Source of the DNA: Symbiodinium sp. CCMP2592 | Lineage: Eukaryota > Sar > Dinophyceae > Suessiales > Symbiodiniaceae | Length of the DNA stretch: 64,000 nucleotides | NCBI GenBank assembly: GCA_905221615.1 | Contig: CAJNDT010005779.1 | Coordinates: forward strand, 211,501-275,500 | Direction of reading: 5' to 3' | Part shown: positions 7,939 to 18,600 of the stretch, in pieces | Layout of the letters: each line of letters begins with the position of its first letter | Position numbering within the stretch: position 1 is the first letter of the stretch | Position numbers and translations under genes: made by a program | The notes under the pieces: model-generated | Seen by the model: the letters and a program-made list of their open reading frames with translations, nothing else | The model's database searches: none | Told to the model about the DNA's origin: nothing

Positions 7939-10900
7939 ATGTCACTCTTTCCCTCCACCCTGACCGGGAGGATCCTCGACGACGGCGTCACGGAGCCGCC
8001 GGTCATTGAATTGCAAGGCATCAGTGCTGGGCAGCTGGCGACGGTGCTCACAGCCTTCAACGCAGCAGCCATCGCGGCGCTGCAGGGCCAAGTGGCCTCC
8101 CTGCCCGCAGCCCCGGACCTGACCCCTTATGCTCTGGCCGCGGACCTCGCCGCAGTAGAGGGCTCCATCCTCGCCAATGCTTCCGGCCTGGTGGCCGTGA
8201 ACACCAGCCTCACCCAGGGCCTGGCCACCAAGGCAAACCAGTCGGCCCTGGATGCTCTCCAAGTCGAGGTCAACGGCAAGAGCACGCCGGCCAGCGTGGA
8301 CCTCAAGCTCGCCAACCATCCCACGACGGCAGCGATGAACAGCGCCGTGACCAGCGCCAACAATGCAACGCTGGCCACCGTGGCTGCAACTTATGCGCTC
8401 AAGTCGGTCGTGGACCAGCTGGCTCTCGACGTCGCCGCCCGGCAAACAGCGGCCGACGTCTCGCAGCTGGTCGCCACCGCTCTGCTGCCCATGGCCAGCA
8501 CCAGCGACCTCAACGCAGCGGTGGCCCTGCGCACCACGCCCCTGGACGTGGACACCAAAATCGCCAATGCCCTGCTGCAGTACGTGCAGCAGACGGCCCT
8601 GGACGCCGCACTCGCCCTGAGAGACGGCCGGCTCGATGCCGCCGAGGCGCTGCTTGCTGCACTGCAGGGCGCGGGCTACCAAACGAGCGGCGACCTGACC
8701 ACGGCGCTGCTTGGGTACGTCACCCAGGGCGCTTACGACGCCGGCCAGGCCCTGCAGGACTCCCGGCTGGACGCCGCGGATGCGGCCATCCTGGCGCTGC
8801 AAAACGCCGGGCCCTTCGCCACCAGCGGCGAGCTGACGGCCCTGCAGGTCTCGCTGCAATCCGCGATCGACGGGCTGCTCGCGGAAATCGCCACGCTCGG
8901 CGGCGCCACCAATCTTGTCAACGCTCCCGCCTGGGTCGGGAACATTACCTGGGATTTGTTGGCCGGCACAAATCAAATCCGCGGGTTGCATGCCGTGGCG
9001 CCGCTGAGCATCCAGCTGGCAAATGACGACAATTGGACTCTGAGCTTCGCCTGCGATGCATACAGCACCGCTCAAACCGATGCCCTCCTGCTCCCGAAAG
9101 CCAGCGAGTCCTGGGTGCTCGCCCAGCTCGGCGGTTACTACACGACCCAGCAAACCGCCGACGCCATCGCGGCGGCTCTGGCCGACTACTTCACCAGGGC
9201 GGAGTCCACGGCGAACATCGTGGCCGCGATTGCGTCGGCCAACACTTACACCGACACCCAGCTGGCCGACTACAGCACCACGCTGCAGATGACCCAGGCC
9301 ATCGCCGATGCGCTGGTGCCCTACGGGACCGTGGTGCAGCGGGACGCAGCGATAGCGGCAGCGCTCGCGAGCTACTACACCTCGGCGCAGACCGACAGCG
9401 CCATCGCGGCGGCGGCCCCGGACCTGTCGCCCTACTGGACCATCGCCCAGGTGCAGGCTGCCATCACCGCTGCCCTCGTGCCCGTCACCCTGAGCAACGG
9501 CCAATCCTGGAACGGCGGACCGACCTTCAATTTGCTCCGGGGCAGCAACGTGCTCCGGAACCTCTCCGTGGCCGGAGCCCTGACCGCCAGCTTCCAAAAC
9601 CTGGACGATACGATTTTGATCGAGTCGGACTCCTACGCCCGCAGTGAGACCTACACCCAGCTCGAAACCGGAGCTGCAATCACGGCGGCCCTCGATGCGC
9701 TCGATCTGTCGCAGTTCCAGAACGAGGCGGACGTGCTGGCCCTGATCAGCACCGCCCTGGTGCCCTACTGGGACCAAACGGAGGTGTCGAGCTTCGTGAC
9801 GGGAGAATTGTCGAACTACGCAACGAACGCCTCGGTTTCCTCGGCCATCAGCTCGGCCCTGTCGAGCTACGACAACAGCGCTCAAGTCGACAGCAAGATC
9901 ATCACGGCTCTCCTGGACTTTTCGACCTCCGCAGAGGTCACACAGGAGATCGCCGATGCCCTCGCGGGCATCGACCTGTCCGGCTACTACAACCAGGCCG
10001 GGACGCAGGCCTACGTGGCCGGCGAGCTGCTGGCCTACTATCCACGCACGGAGCTGGACAGCCAGCTCACGGCCACTTTCTTGCAGTACTGGACGTCGGG
10101 CCGCACGCAGAGCGAGATCGACGACGCCATCGCCGGCGCCGGCTTCCTGGACCAAACGGCCGGGGACGCCCGGTACCTGGTGCGCCCGCCCGGCGCCGCC
10201 AGCGGCTCCATTCATCAGATCGTGCAGAACCAGTTCTTCCCTCCTATCATCAAAAACTTGCTGCTGCAGCCGCCACTCGCCGGAGCCAGCGTCCTCGGCA
10301 ACGGCAGCACCCTCCAGATCACCTGCGACTGCTACTCCAAGAGCGAGTCCGACTCGCGCTACCTCACCACCTCCGATCTGGGTCCGCTCGATGCTAGGTA
10401 CTTCGTCACCACTCCCGGCGCCCAGTTCGTTCCGACAGTGATTCGAAACCTCCTGTGCCAGACCCCGCTGTCCTGCCAGCCCATCCTGGGCAATGGGTCG
10501 ACCCTCCAAATCTCCTGCGACTGCTGGTCCAAGGGCCAGTCGGACTCGCGCTACCCTCTGGTCGCCACCTTCAACTCCCTGGGCTCCCAGGTGACGTCCA
10601 TCGACAACCGCGTCACCACCCTGGAGAACAGCGGCGGGGTCGCCCCCACCGCCGACTTGACGGTCAACTCCCTGACGGCCACGAGCTTCGTGGACACACC
10701 CCAACTCCAGAGCTCGGCGGGGGACCTGCAGGTCCAGAACGCTTTGGTGACGATCCGCAAGGAGGACGGGGCGCTGCTGGCCAGCTTTGCCGACGGCGGC
10801 ATCAGCATGGACCGGGACGTCACGGTGGCCGCGGCCAGCACCCTCAACGCCACCACGGCGGATTTCGCCCAGTTCTTCGTGGGCAGCACCGCCGCCACAG

Positions 10901-11791
10901 GAGCCTTCAACACCAGCTCCACCATCGCGGCCACGGGGCTCGTCTCCGCCAAACGGCGGCCTGGCCGTGGCGGGCACCACCACCTCGGACAGCGTGGAGC
11001 TCACCACGGAATTGCGGAGCCCCATAGTGAAGGCCCGGCCCACGGACGACTACCTCACCATCACCGGCGGCACCCAGGGCATCTACGTGAACACGGGGGC
11101 GGTCTACATGGGCGGTGCCCTGGTGGCGGACCCCGGGCTCGTGACGACCAGCAGCTGGCTGCAGCTGGTCGGCGGCACGCAGGGCGTGCAGCACCAGTGC
11201 GAGAGGATGCAGGTGACGGGCAATCAGTCCATCGTCACCGCCGAGGTCGAGAACACCTCGGCCACGGGCTTCGCCAGGCTGCGGCTGCTGGCCAACGGGG
11301 GCCTGGGCGGCGCGGACCTGGAGGTGGCCTCCAGCGGCGGCTGCACCCTGGCGAGCATCAACCAGACCATCAGCCTCACGAACGTCGGCGGCGGCTTCAG
11401 CAGCGCAAATGTGATCATCTACCCCCAGAGCAACCCGTCGCTGCCCGGCTGGATGGTGGCCACCTACGGCTTCACGGAGCTCTCGGATCGGAGCGTGAAG
11501 ACCAATGTGCGGACGCTGAAGCACCGGGACATGCGGGAGATCTTCGATGCGGTGGAGGCCAAGATCTACGACCGGTCCGACAGCGGGCAGAAGGACCAGG
11601 TGGGCTTCATCGCCCAAGAGGTCCAGGCGGCCGGGAAGCTCGGCCCCATGTTCACCCACGAGACGGACGAGGGGCTGCTGACGCTGAACTACCAGCGCAT
11701 GGTGGCCGTGCTGTGGGGCACGGTGAAGGAGCTACAGAAGCGGGTGGAGAAGCTGGAGAAGAAGAAGGGTCGCAAGGGTGACTCGGATTGA
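7939..11791 (+). CDS. Very long trimeric fibre with C-terminal S74 chaperone domain, broken by a frame offset
   Basis: The ATG lies in GATAAATG. One frame runs from 7939 to about 10950 (about 1000 aa); the protein then continues one base later, to the stop at 11789-11791. The first part is Ala-rich with repeated Y-x-T-x-x-Q...AIAAAL segments, as in trimeric phage-like fibres, interrupted by at least four similar beta modules with N-L-L/LRG-x-N and CD-x-YSKS-x-SDSRY signatures (around 8930-9060, 9500-9650, 10200-10370, 10430-10550). The end carries LSDRSVKTNVRTLK and DQVGFIAQEVQ, the S74 intramolecular chaperone (endosialidase chaperone) domain, which trimerises and then self-cleaves at the SD-x-x-x-K serine. 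It is presumably the receptor-binding spike. The break is at GCCAAACGG (10948-10956). Confidence 0.75.
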
Positions 11792-11792
11792 G

Positions 11793-12120
11793 CCCGAAAG
11801 GGCTATTCTTCTCGATCATATCTCCGCAGATGGTCGAGAAGAATAGCGGTTTTGGGTGCGTTTTGAGGCCTTTTGAGTCCCGAAAGGGCTATTCTTCAAG
11901 GTCATATCTCCAGATATAGCCTTGAAGAATAGCGGTTTTGGGTGTGTTTTGGGCCCGAAAGGGCTATTCCTCTCGATCGCCTTTCTACAGGCAACCGAGG
12001 GGAATAGCGGTTTCGGGTGTGTTTTGGGTCCCGAAAGGGCTATTAGCCCAGGGTGCCTTTCCACAGGCAGCCTGGACTAATAGCGGTTTCGGGTGTGTTT
12101 TGGGCCCCGAAAGGGCTATT
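11793..12120. repeat. Tandem array of covarying hairpins, four units plus a half unit
   Basis: Units begin with CCCGAAAGGGCTATT at 11793, 11879, 11954, 12030 and 12106; spacing is 86, 75, 76 and 76 bp. Each full unit has a variable left arm, a loop, an arm complementary to the first, then AATAGCGG and TTTTGGG or TTTCGGG. The arms differ between units (CTTCTCGATC, CTTCAAGG, CCTCTCG, AGCCCAGG) yet each keeps its own complementary partner. The outer CCCGAAA pairs with TTTCGGG or, by wobble, TTTTGGG. The last copy is only a left half. The array starts two bases after the fibre stop and precedes the integrase. Covariation of this kind points to a selected RNA or DNA hairpin, for example a transcript 3' end or recombination site. 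Confidence 0.85.
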
Positions 12121-12390
12121 CCCCCACAAAAGTGCAGCCGAGGCACCTTCCGCTCGTAGAGAAGGCGGTGCGGTCGTAGGCGTCGCCTGAGAAGCTGATC
12201 ACAGCGTCCGAATCGCCCACAGCCAGCCTTGCGGTGCCCGGTAGCGAGCGCAGGTGCGCGTCAGCCAATGGACCACATCCATAACCTGGCGGCAGGGCGA
12301 GCGCAACAAGCAGGAAGCCCGCCCAGCCCCTGCCGCGCCTTGCCGTTTGCAGCCCTCTGCACGAAAGCAGCGCAAGCACCTCAGTATAAA
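12121..12390. other. Leader between hairpin array and integrase
   Basis: No separate gene is seen. The open frame of the integrase extends back into it, but without ATG until 12391. The segment ends in CAGTATAAAATGG, so a TATAAA lies immediately before the start codon, too close for a classic TATA box but matching the A-rich start contexts of other genes here. Confidence 0.4.
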
Positions 12391-13404
12391 ATGGCAGAGG
12401 ATGGGGCAATGGAGCTCCTAGGGAGGCTAGCTAGAGACTTCAATGTGCGGGACCCCAGGAAGCTCTACCAGGTAGCCCGCCGGGAGTTTCCGGAGCGGCG
12501 GGACCTAACGAGTGCGCGGGCCCAGGCGGCATTGCGCAGCGACGTGGCGCGGCAGGTGCTCGCACCGAAGCCGCGGAGTCTGGGGAAGAGTGCGGCGGAG
12601 GGGCCGAACGACCGCCTGCAAGCGGACCTCATCGATTTCAGCCAGAACACTCGGGGAGCCAACAAATTTGGCTTGGTGGTGACTGATGTGTTCACGCGCG
12701 AGGTGGCCACGAAGGCCCTGCCCGACAAGCGGGCGGAGACCGTCACCCGAGCGGCCGCGGAGATCATCCCCGAGCTGGTCCAGGACGAAACCAACGTCGT
12801 GGTCACGACGGACATGGGGAACGAGTTTCGGGGTTTGGAGGCGGCGCTGCCCGGAGGCGCGGTGCACCGCCAGAAGGACCCCTCCGACCGCAATGCGACG
12901 GCGGTGGTGGACCGGGCGATTCAAACTTTGAAGAAGGATCTGGCGGGAAAGGTGTCCCGGGACGGTGGGGGCTGGGGCGACCATGTGGAAGAGGCGGCGG
13001 AAGCCTACAATGCCCGCCCGCATGCGGCCGTGACGGTGGCCCCCGAGGATGTGGAGACGATGCCGGCCGCGAGCTTCCGGGTCTACCAAGACAATGCGGC
13101 GAAGTTCAAGCACAACGACGAGCTCACGAGGAGCCGTCAGCGGCGGCTCGAGGAGGCGGGGGCGTTCCGGGCCCCCACCAATGCAGCGAGGAGCTTCCAG
13201 CCCCAGTACGGGGCGGTGCAGGAGGTTTCGAGTTACGACTCGATGACGGTGCGGGCCACCGACGGTTCGGAGACTCTGCTGAAGCATGCGCTCCCGGTGC
13301 CTCGCGGATCCGCGGAGCCTAAAGCACGGCTGACTCGGCGGCCGGTGCCGTTAGCGGTGCGGCAGCTTAGAGATTTCAATCCCGGGCCCACGGCGCCGCG
13401 GTAG
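12391..13404 (+). CDS. Retroviral-type (rve/DDE) integrase
   Basis: 337 aa from the first ATG (MAEDGAMELLGRLA). The catalytic core is recognisable: D79 in LQADLIDF, D141 in TTDMGNEF, then a helix with NATAVVDRAIQTLKK where the third acidic residue would fall. That residue is Asp174, where canonical integrases have Glu in V-E-R. The N-terminal 75 residues are a basic helical region; the C-terminal 120 residues carry a YNARPHAAV segment and an SH3-like tail (GAVQEVSSYDSM). Enzymes of this type insert Polintons and some PLVs into host DNA. The frame is intact. Whether the D-for-E change leaves activity cannot be read from sequence. Confidence 0.88.
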   Translation: MAEDGAMELLGRLARDFNVRDPRKLYQVARREFPERRDLTSARAQAALRSDVARQVLAPKPRSLGKSAAEGPNDRLQADLIDFSQNTRGANKFGLVVTDVFTREVATKALPDKRAETVTRAAAEIIPELVQDETNVVVTTDMGNEFRGLEAALPGGAVHRQKDPSDRNATAVVDRAIQTLKKDLAGKVSRDGGGWGDHVEEAAEAYNARPHAAVTVAPEDVETMPAASFRVYQDNAAKFKHNDELTRSRQRRLEEAGAFRAPTNAARSFQPQYGAVQEVSSYDSMTVRATDGSETLLKHALPVPRGSAEPKARLTRRPVPLAVRQLRDFNPGPTAPR

Positions 13405-13458
13405 ATTTGCCGGGCATGGGGGCCGGCGGCTTTCTTTTCCCGGGGACCCAGGAAATGG

Positions 13459-14111
13459 CTTGTCAGTTTTGTCAGTTTTGTCAGTCGGCTCCTCCGGGTT
13501 CTTTTGGTGTAGATTGTCTGCAAAAACGCTTCAAACGCGCAACCTGACAGACCTGACAGACCTGACGACTGCTTCCCGGACCCCGGCACGGTAATACGAG
13601 TCTTCAGAAAGGGACCTGACAGCGGGCTTGTCGGGTTTGTCAGGTCCGTCAGGCGGGCTTGGATGGGGGATTTAAGCACTTCTTACAGCAAAACTGGCCA
13701 AGCGTGCGACCTGACAAAACTGACAAAACTGACAGTCCTCCAGCCTGGCCCCGTGAGCCGAGCTGAGCTGAAGACCTGCCCGGAATTGGGGGGCGGCGTG
13801 CCAGGCGACTTTCTTCCGGGAGCCGGGAGAAGGCTTGTCAGTTTTGTCGGTTTTGTCAGTCGGCTCCTCCGGGTTCTTTTGGTACAGATTGTTCACTAAA
13901 ACGCGCCCAACACGCCAACCTGACAGACCTGACAGACCTGATAACTGCTCCCCGGACCCCAGCACGGCCATACGAGTCTTCGAAAACGGGCCTGACAGTG
14001 GGGTTGTAAGGTTTGTCAGGTCTGTCAGGCGGGCTTGGGCGGGGGATTTAGGCTCTTGTCACAACAAACATGGCCAAGCATGCGACCTGACAGAACTGAC
14101 AAAACTGACAG
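13459..14111 (+). repeat. Two direct copies of the TGTCAG iteron module
   Basis: Copies at 13459-13735 and 13834-14111 repeat with a period of about 375 bp, each followed by GTCCTCCAGCCTGGCCCCGT. Block order is TGTCAGTTTT clusters, CTGACAGAC clusters, their inverted counterpart, then CTGACAAAAC clusters. Both are inverted relative to 855-1131. All spacing and spacer motifs (CTTTTGG, CCCGGACCCC, ATACGAGTCTTC) are kept. The modules flank the virion block plus integrase on both sides. Confidence 0.85.
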
Positions 14112-14397
14112 TCCTCCAGCCTGGCCCCGTGAGTCGAGTTCAGCTCAGGTAACCCGGGGGACTGCAGACCGCACGAACCTGGAAGATGTCGAATCGACCT
14201 GAATCCAGGGTCAGCTCGCACAACAGGCCGATGCATGCAGAGAACAGCAGAAGGACTTTTAGATCGCACGGCTCAGCTGCGAGGCCTTTCCTGAGGAACG
14301 GCTCGCTAGCCAGTCCTTGCGACACCAGCCTGTTCACTGGGTTTTTTGGGCGCCGCGGCTCCTGTAGGCCGCGCCGCTCAACGCCGGCTTGAGCCCC
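14112..14397. other. Non-coding spacer
   Basis: After the flank shared by the iteron copies (to about 14130) I see no gene, repeat or motif here. Confidence 0.4.
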
Positions 14398-14952
14398 CTA
14401 TGCAAAGTCCATCTCCAGGAGTCGCAAGTGCCAGTTGATGTCCAACAGTTCGTTCTGCTGGAAAACCCTCACCGCCAAAGCGACAAGTCGTCGAGCTGAT
14501 CGAGGGCCTCTGACCTCAAGCATGCGCTCCCCAAGCTCGCGGAGTCGCTCCTGCTGCTCCTGGATCTGCTCGCCAAGAGTGACGTGCATCTCGTCGCGCG
14601 CCCATCGGGATTCCTCCTCGTAGGCCTGCCATATTCGTCCCCGTAGGACGAGGTTCGGATGACGACCCAGGCTGGCCGCGCGGGCGCTCATGAAAAGCCG
14701 GGACTGACGAAGCACGGAGGAGTAGCAGGTGAGAACCCGGTCGTTGATGCAGCTGCGAAGTAGCCGGCTGCAGTTGCTGAGCCGTCCGAGGCTTTCCATG
14801 CCGATGGCGGCCTCCTCGTCCAGCTCCGTGGGCACCTCGATCAAGAAGTCCAGCACCAGGAGCCAAGGCACCATGTGCAACTGCGTGAAGCGCCTGGGCG
14901 GCCTGGGCGCACATGCGACGCGGCGCCAACGGCACATCATCTCCAGCGGCAT
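14398..14952 (-). CDS. Hypothetical protein with helical C-terminus
   Basis: 184 aa from the ATG at 14952-14950. The N-terminal part has a hydrophobic run (MVPWLLVLDFLIEV); the C-terminal half is strongly helical and charged (LGEQIQEQQERLRELGERML), suggesting a coiled coil. No family is recognised. It is collinear with the polymerase-helicase on the minus strand and may be a viral early gene. The opposite strand has no competing long frame, which favours it modestly. Confidence 0.4.
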   Translation of the reverse strand: MPLEMMCRWRRVACAPRPPRRFTQLHMVPWLLVLDFLIEVPTELDEEAAIGMESLGRLSNCSRLLRSCINDRVLTCYSSVLRQSRLFMSARAASLGRHPNLVLRGRIWQAYEEESRWARDEMHVTLGEQIQEQQERLRELGERMLEVRGPRSARRLVALAVRVFQQNELLDINWHLRLLEMDFA

Positions 14953-15641
14953 CGTGCGTGATCAGGGAGCTGCAAGGGGGGGCTCGAGAGGGCACAAAAC
15001 TCGCGCAAGGCACGTGCAATGCGGCGCACAAGGCTGCACAAGGCTGCTAAGCACAACGGGACCGGGCTCCGGGCATCCTGTCGCGTGGTGAACTCAAGAC
15101 CTGCCAGGAATCGCAGCCAAGTTGAGAGGCACTTCCGGCTCAAGCGCACAAGCACTGCGGTCCTCGGCTTAGCCGCACGCCATCCTACGAGCAGTGACGC
15201 AAAAGGGGGAGGCCTCGTCCAGCATCCCGACCTGAGCAGGGGACGGGCTCAAAGAACTCAAGCACACTCCAGCACAACGGCTCAAAACAAGAAGGGGCAC
15301 CGGAATGTTTTCACAGCCCTAAACCGGTATGTGATCGACGCTTGTTCAGCATCGGGAACACCTCCCAAACAGAGGTTCTGTACTGTACAGCGGGAGCTCG
15401 CGAGCCCAAAACTGTACCTGCTGCACGCAGGAGGAGCTCGCGCATGCTCGAAACACCTCTGCAGCTTCCAAAAGCCTTTTGCCCTGTAGGGAGCACCGCA
15501 AAGGATTAAAAGCCCATGGAAAAGCCTTCGTAGCTACGGGCGGGGTACGGCAGCTCTCGCCATCTGGCAGAAGTGCAGCAGGAAAATGCTGCTTCCGCGG
15601 CAAAGCCGCTGCCCAAGCATGAATTCAGAATCTCACGGCAG
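14953..15641. other. Intergenic region downstream of the replication gene
   Basis: No supported gene in 690 bp. Near its right end, about 15596-15612, a short GC hairpin (GCGGC-AAA-GCCGC) lies about 30 bp beyond the stop of the leftward polymerase-helicase and could act in 3'-end formation. Otherwise nothing recognised. Confidence 0.35.
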
Positions 15642-18600
15642 CTACGGCTGGGGGGCGAAGAAAGTCTCGGCGGCCCTCCTCGCCTGCTGGGCCTCCAGCT
15701 CCGCCTTGAGCTCCTCCTGCGTCTTGAGCCGCCAGGGGCCGTCGGCATTGATGACCACCCGCTCGGAGCCGTTAGAGGAGGACGCGAAGCCGTTCTCCTT
15801 GGCAAGCTTCCTGACCTCGGCCATCTGCATGAAATCACCCAGGTAGCTCTTAAGCTCCTTACAGAAGTCCGTGAACAAGGAGGCAGCGACCTTCTGCTCC
15901 ACCCGCACGCAGCGGTCCTTGACGAACTCCTTGAACTGGGTGCCCGCCTGCTTGGATGCGAACTCCTTCTCAGCTTCCTCCATGCACGCGGGTTTCGGGA
16001 CCAACTCCGTGCCTTCGTTGTAGCGGGGCTTCAAGGTCGGGTAGAGCTCGCCTACGAGGAACAGCAGGGAGGCGTTGTAGTGACCGAGGTTCACGCGGGC
16101 CTTGAGGTTGTCGTCGGCCTTCATCTCGTTGCACTCCAGGTCCTCCTTCTTGGCCGTGAACTTGACTTTCGTCTCCAGGAGCCGCAGGCGCCTGTCCCAC
16201 CCATTATCCTCCGTCATGGACTTCCGATCCACTTGCGCCGGATGATTGGAGGTAGCCAGGAGCACGGATGTAGGGATGAAGTCGCGCGGCGCCTTGTTGA
16301 GTCGGCGAGCTGGAACCGGAGCGCCGCCCTGCTCGCAGAAGGGCTTGACGAAATCTTCATTCAAGTGGGTGTGGTGCGGAACTTCGCTCACCCACACGGC
16401 CCTCTTGCGCTCCATGCGCGCCAGCAGCGGGCTGGCGTTCTCGTTGGCCGAGTGGCCGCCGGCGATCAGGTAGCGCCCGGGCAGCATGACCCCCAGGTTT
16501 TCGGCCCCCAGGCCCAGCACGGCGAAGATCAGGAGGCTCAGGACGTCCTTGCCGGAGCTGCCGCCCCCCCAAAGGTACAGCAACTCGCACAGGTGCTCCT
16601 CGCCCAGGATGCAGCGAGAGATGAAACGCAGCACCCAAAGGACCCAGTTCCAGTCGATCGTCTCCGTCATGACGCCGTCCACTTTCTCCCGCAGGATCGC
16701 GTAGTTCTTCAGGACGGAGAGGACTTCGCACTTCTCCTCATGCAAGAGCCGCTCAAACTCCTCGATGACCTTTCTCCCGGCCTCGTTCTCCTCCAGGGTC
16801 TTGGCCTTGGTTTCCAGGAAATCTCGCACAAGCTGGCCAAGCCCGCTGGGGTTCTTGGGCTGCCAGATCTTGGAGAGGGCCTTGGCAATGAATCCCAGGC
16901 GATCCGAAGGCCTGGCTCGCCGACACTTCTGGGCGGCCCCCTCGTTGAAGTCCAGGATGTAGCCGTCGCTGCACAGGAGGAGGCCGTTGATGCGCGCGCC
17001 GTCCAGGGAGGGCATCGTGCGCTCCGCCAGCTGAGCCAAAACGGCGGACCCAAGGCTGTGGGAGAAGTCCACGCGATTGAAAGGCTTCAGCGGCTGGGTC
17101 TCCTCCCGAGCAAGAGGGTGGCGGCCGATTTGACGAAGCACCTCCTGTATCTGCTTCTGCAAGCAGTCGATGTGTCGTTCCACCCAAAACCCCTGGCTCG
17201 TGAAGAACTCGTATGAGCTGGTTCGCTCGTCCGGCTTGTTCGGCACGTTGACGGTCTCGCGCAGGACCTCGGCCACGTAGCGGACGACGTCCGCGGTGTT
17301 GGCTCGCACCTCCGATTCGCCCTGCACGGCATGGTTGATGACCCTGCCGCGCAGCTCGTGGAACTTCCGGAACGGCATGCGGGCCGTCACGTCCCAGTCG
17401 AACATCGGGTATTCCCGGGCAGCGAACTCCCAAGGCGACGGCAGCGGCTTGGTCGCCACCTCCCAACTCACGGCCTGGGCGGCCTCCTGGACACGCTGTG
17501 CGGCCTGTCGCATGACGCACACACCGTCGTGCTCGCCGGACACCAAATCCTTCCCTGCAGAGGCCATCATCACGTCCAGCAGCGCTCGCTCTGCGTTCTG
17601 GTAGTCGAAGAAGCACGCCCCACCCCAAGAGCGCCCGCGGAGATGCTCCTTCTGAGCCGGCGTCATGGCTCCGACGACCTGGCGATGGATCTCCCTCATC
17701 GCCGCCTCGAAATCCTGCATCTCCCTGAAGCACTCGCCGACCTGGGGGTCATCATCCTCCGGGATGTAGCCGATGGTCTCGGAGCACCAGTTGCTCAGCG
17801 AGCCGCCGAACCCCAGAGCGATCACGAGGCGCTTGGCTTGGTCGCGATCAACTCCAAAAGCCTGGCAGATCCTCCCGAGCACCTCGTCGCGATGTGCCAC
17901 GTAGTTCTGGAGTGGAGTCGAGGCGGGAAAGCCGCGAGCCAGGTGCTGAAAGTACGCATTGACCGCGTCAACCTCCACGACGTCCAGGCCCTTGCGTGCT
18001 ATGTAGCGCACAAGCTTGGGAAAAGCGAAGCAGCTTTTCCCGACGAGGCAGTCGGGAACGCCCTGCTGCAACTCCTGGCGCAACTGCTGCGGCAGGCTTG
18101 CGATGAGCTCGTTCCGGGCCTCGTTTGGGCCCGCCTCTTTCGCACCAGCCTTCCTCTTTCTGGACGCCGCGGTCTCTTTGACCAAAGGGGGCAGAACCAC
18201 GCCGCTGTATTGTCGAGCCCTCATGCCCGGCGGCGCATCGCCATCCTGCTCCGTCACGAAGACCCAGCCGATCCTGCCACGGATGGATCGGACTCGGGTC
18301 CTGATTGACCAGAGCACCTCGTACAAGCTGAATTCGGTGAAGCGTCTCACGGCGTCTTTGCCGAGGGCTTCATCCAGCGACTGCACATTGACGGGTTCCC
18401 AGCGGGTCCTGAGAGAGCTGGGCTGAGTCTGCTTGGGCGGAAAGTGCGTGGGCTCGCCCTCGTCGCCCTCGTGAAAGTCATCCTCCGAAGGCGACCCGGA
18501 AGAAGCCTCGGTCGAGCCAGCAGCGGCTTCAGCAGAGCCAGAATCATGGGCACCGGCACTCCCAGCATCGCCCTCGGTCGAGCCAGCAGGGGCTTCAGCA

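Noticed and set aside
7942-11043. 1033-codon open frame on the minus strand
   Set aside because: It lies exactly opposite the fibre gene. The Ala/Gln/Asp codon bias of that gene removes stops from the complement; the product has no motif and lacks structure.
11793-12120. Hairpin array as an integron attC array or CRISPR
   Set aside because: No cassettes or tyrosine integrase are near, and the variable parts are paired arms rather than unique spacers.
15573-17216. 547-codon plus-strand frame
   Set aside because: Shadow of the polymerase-helicase gene on the other strand.
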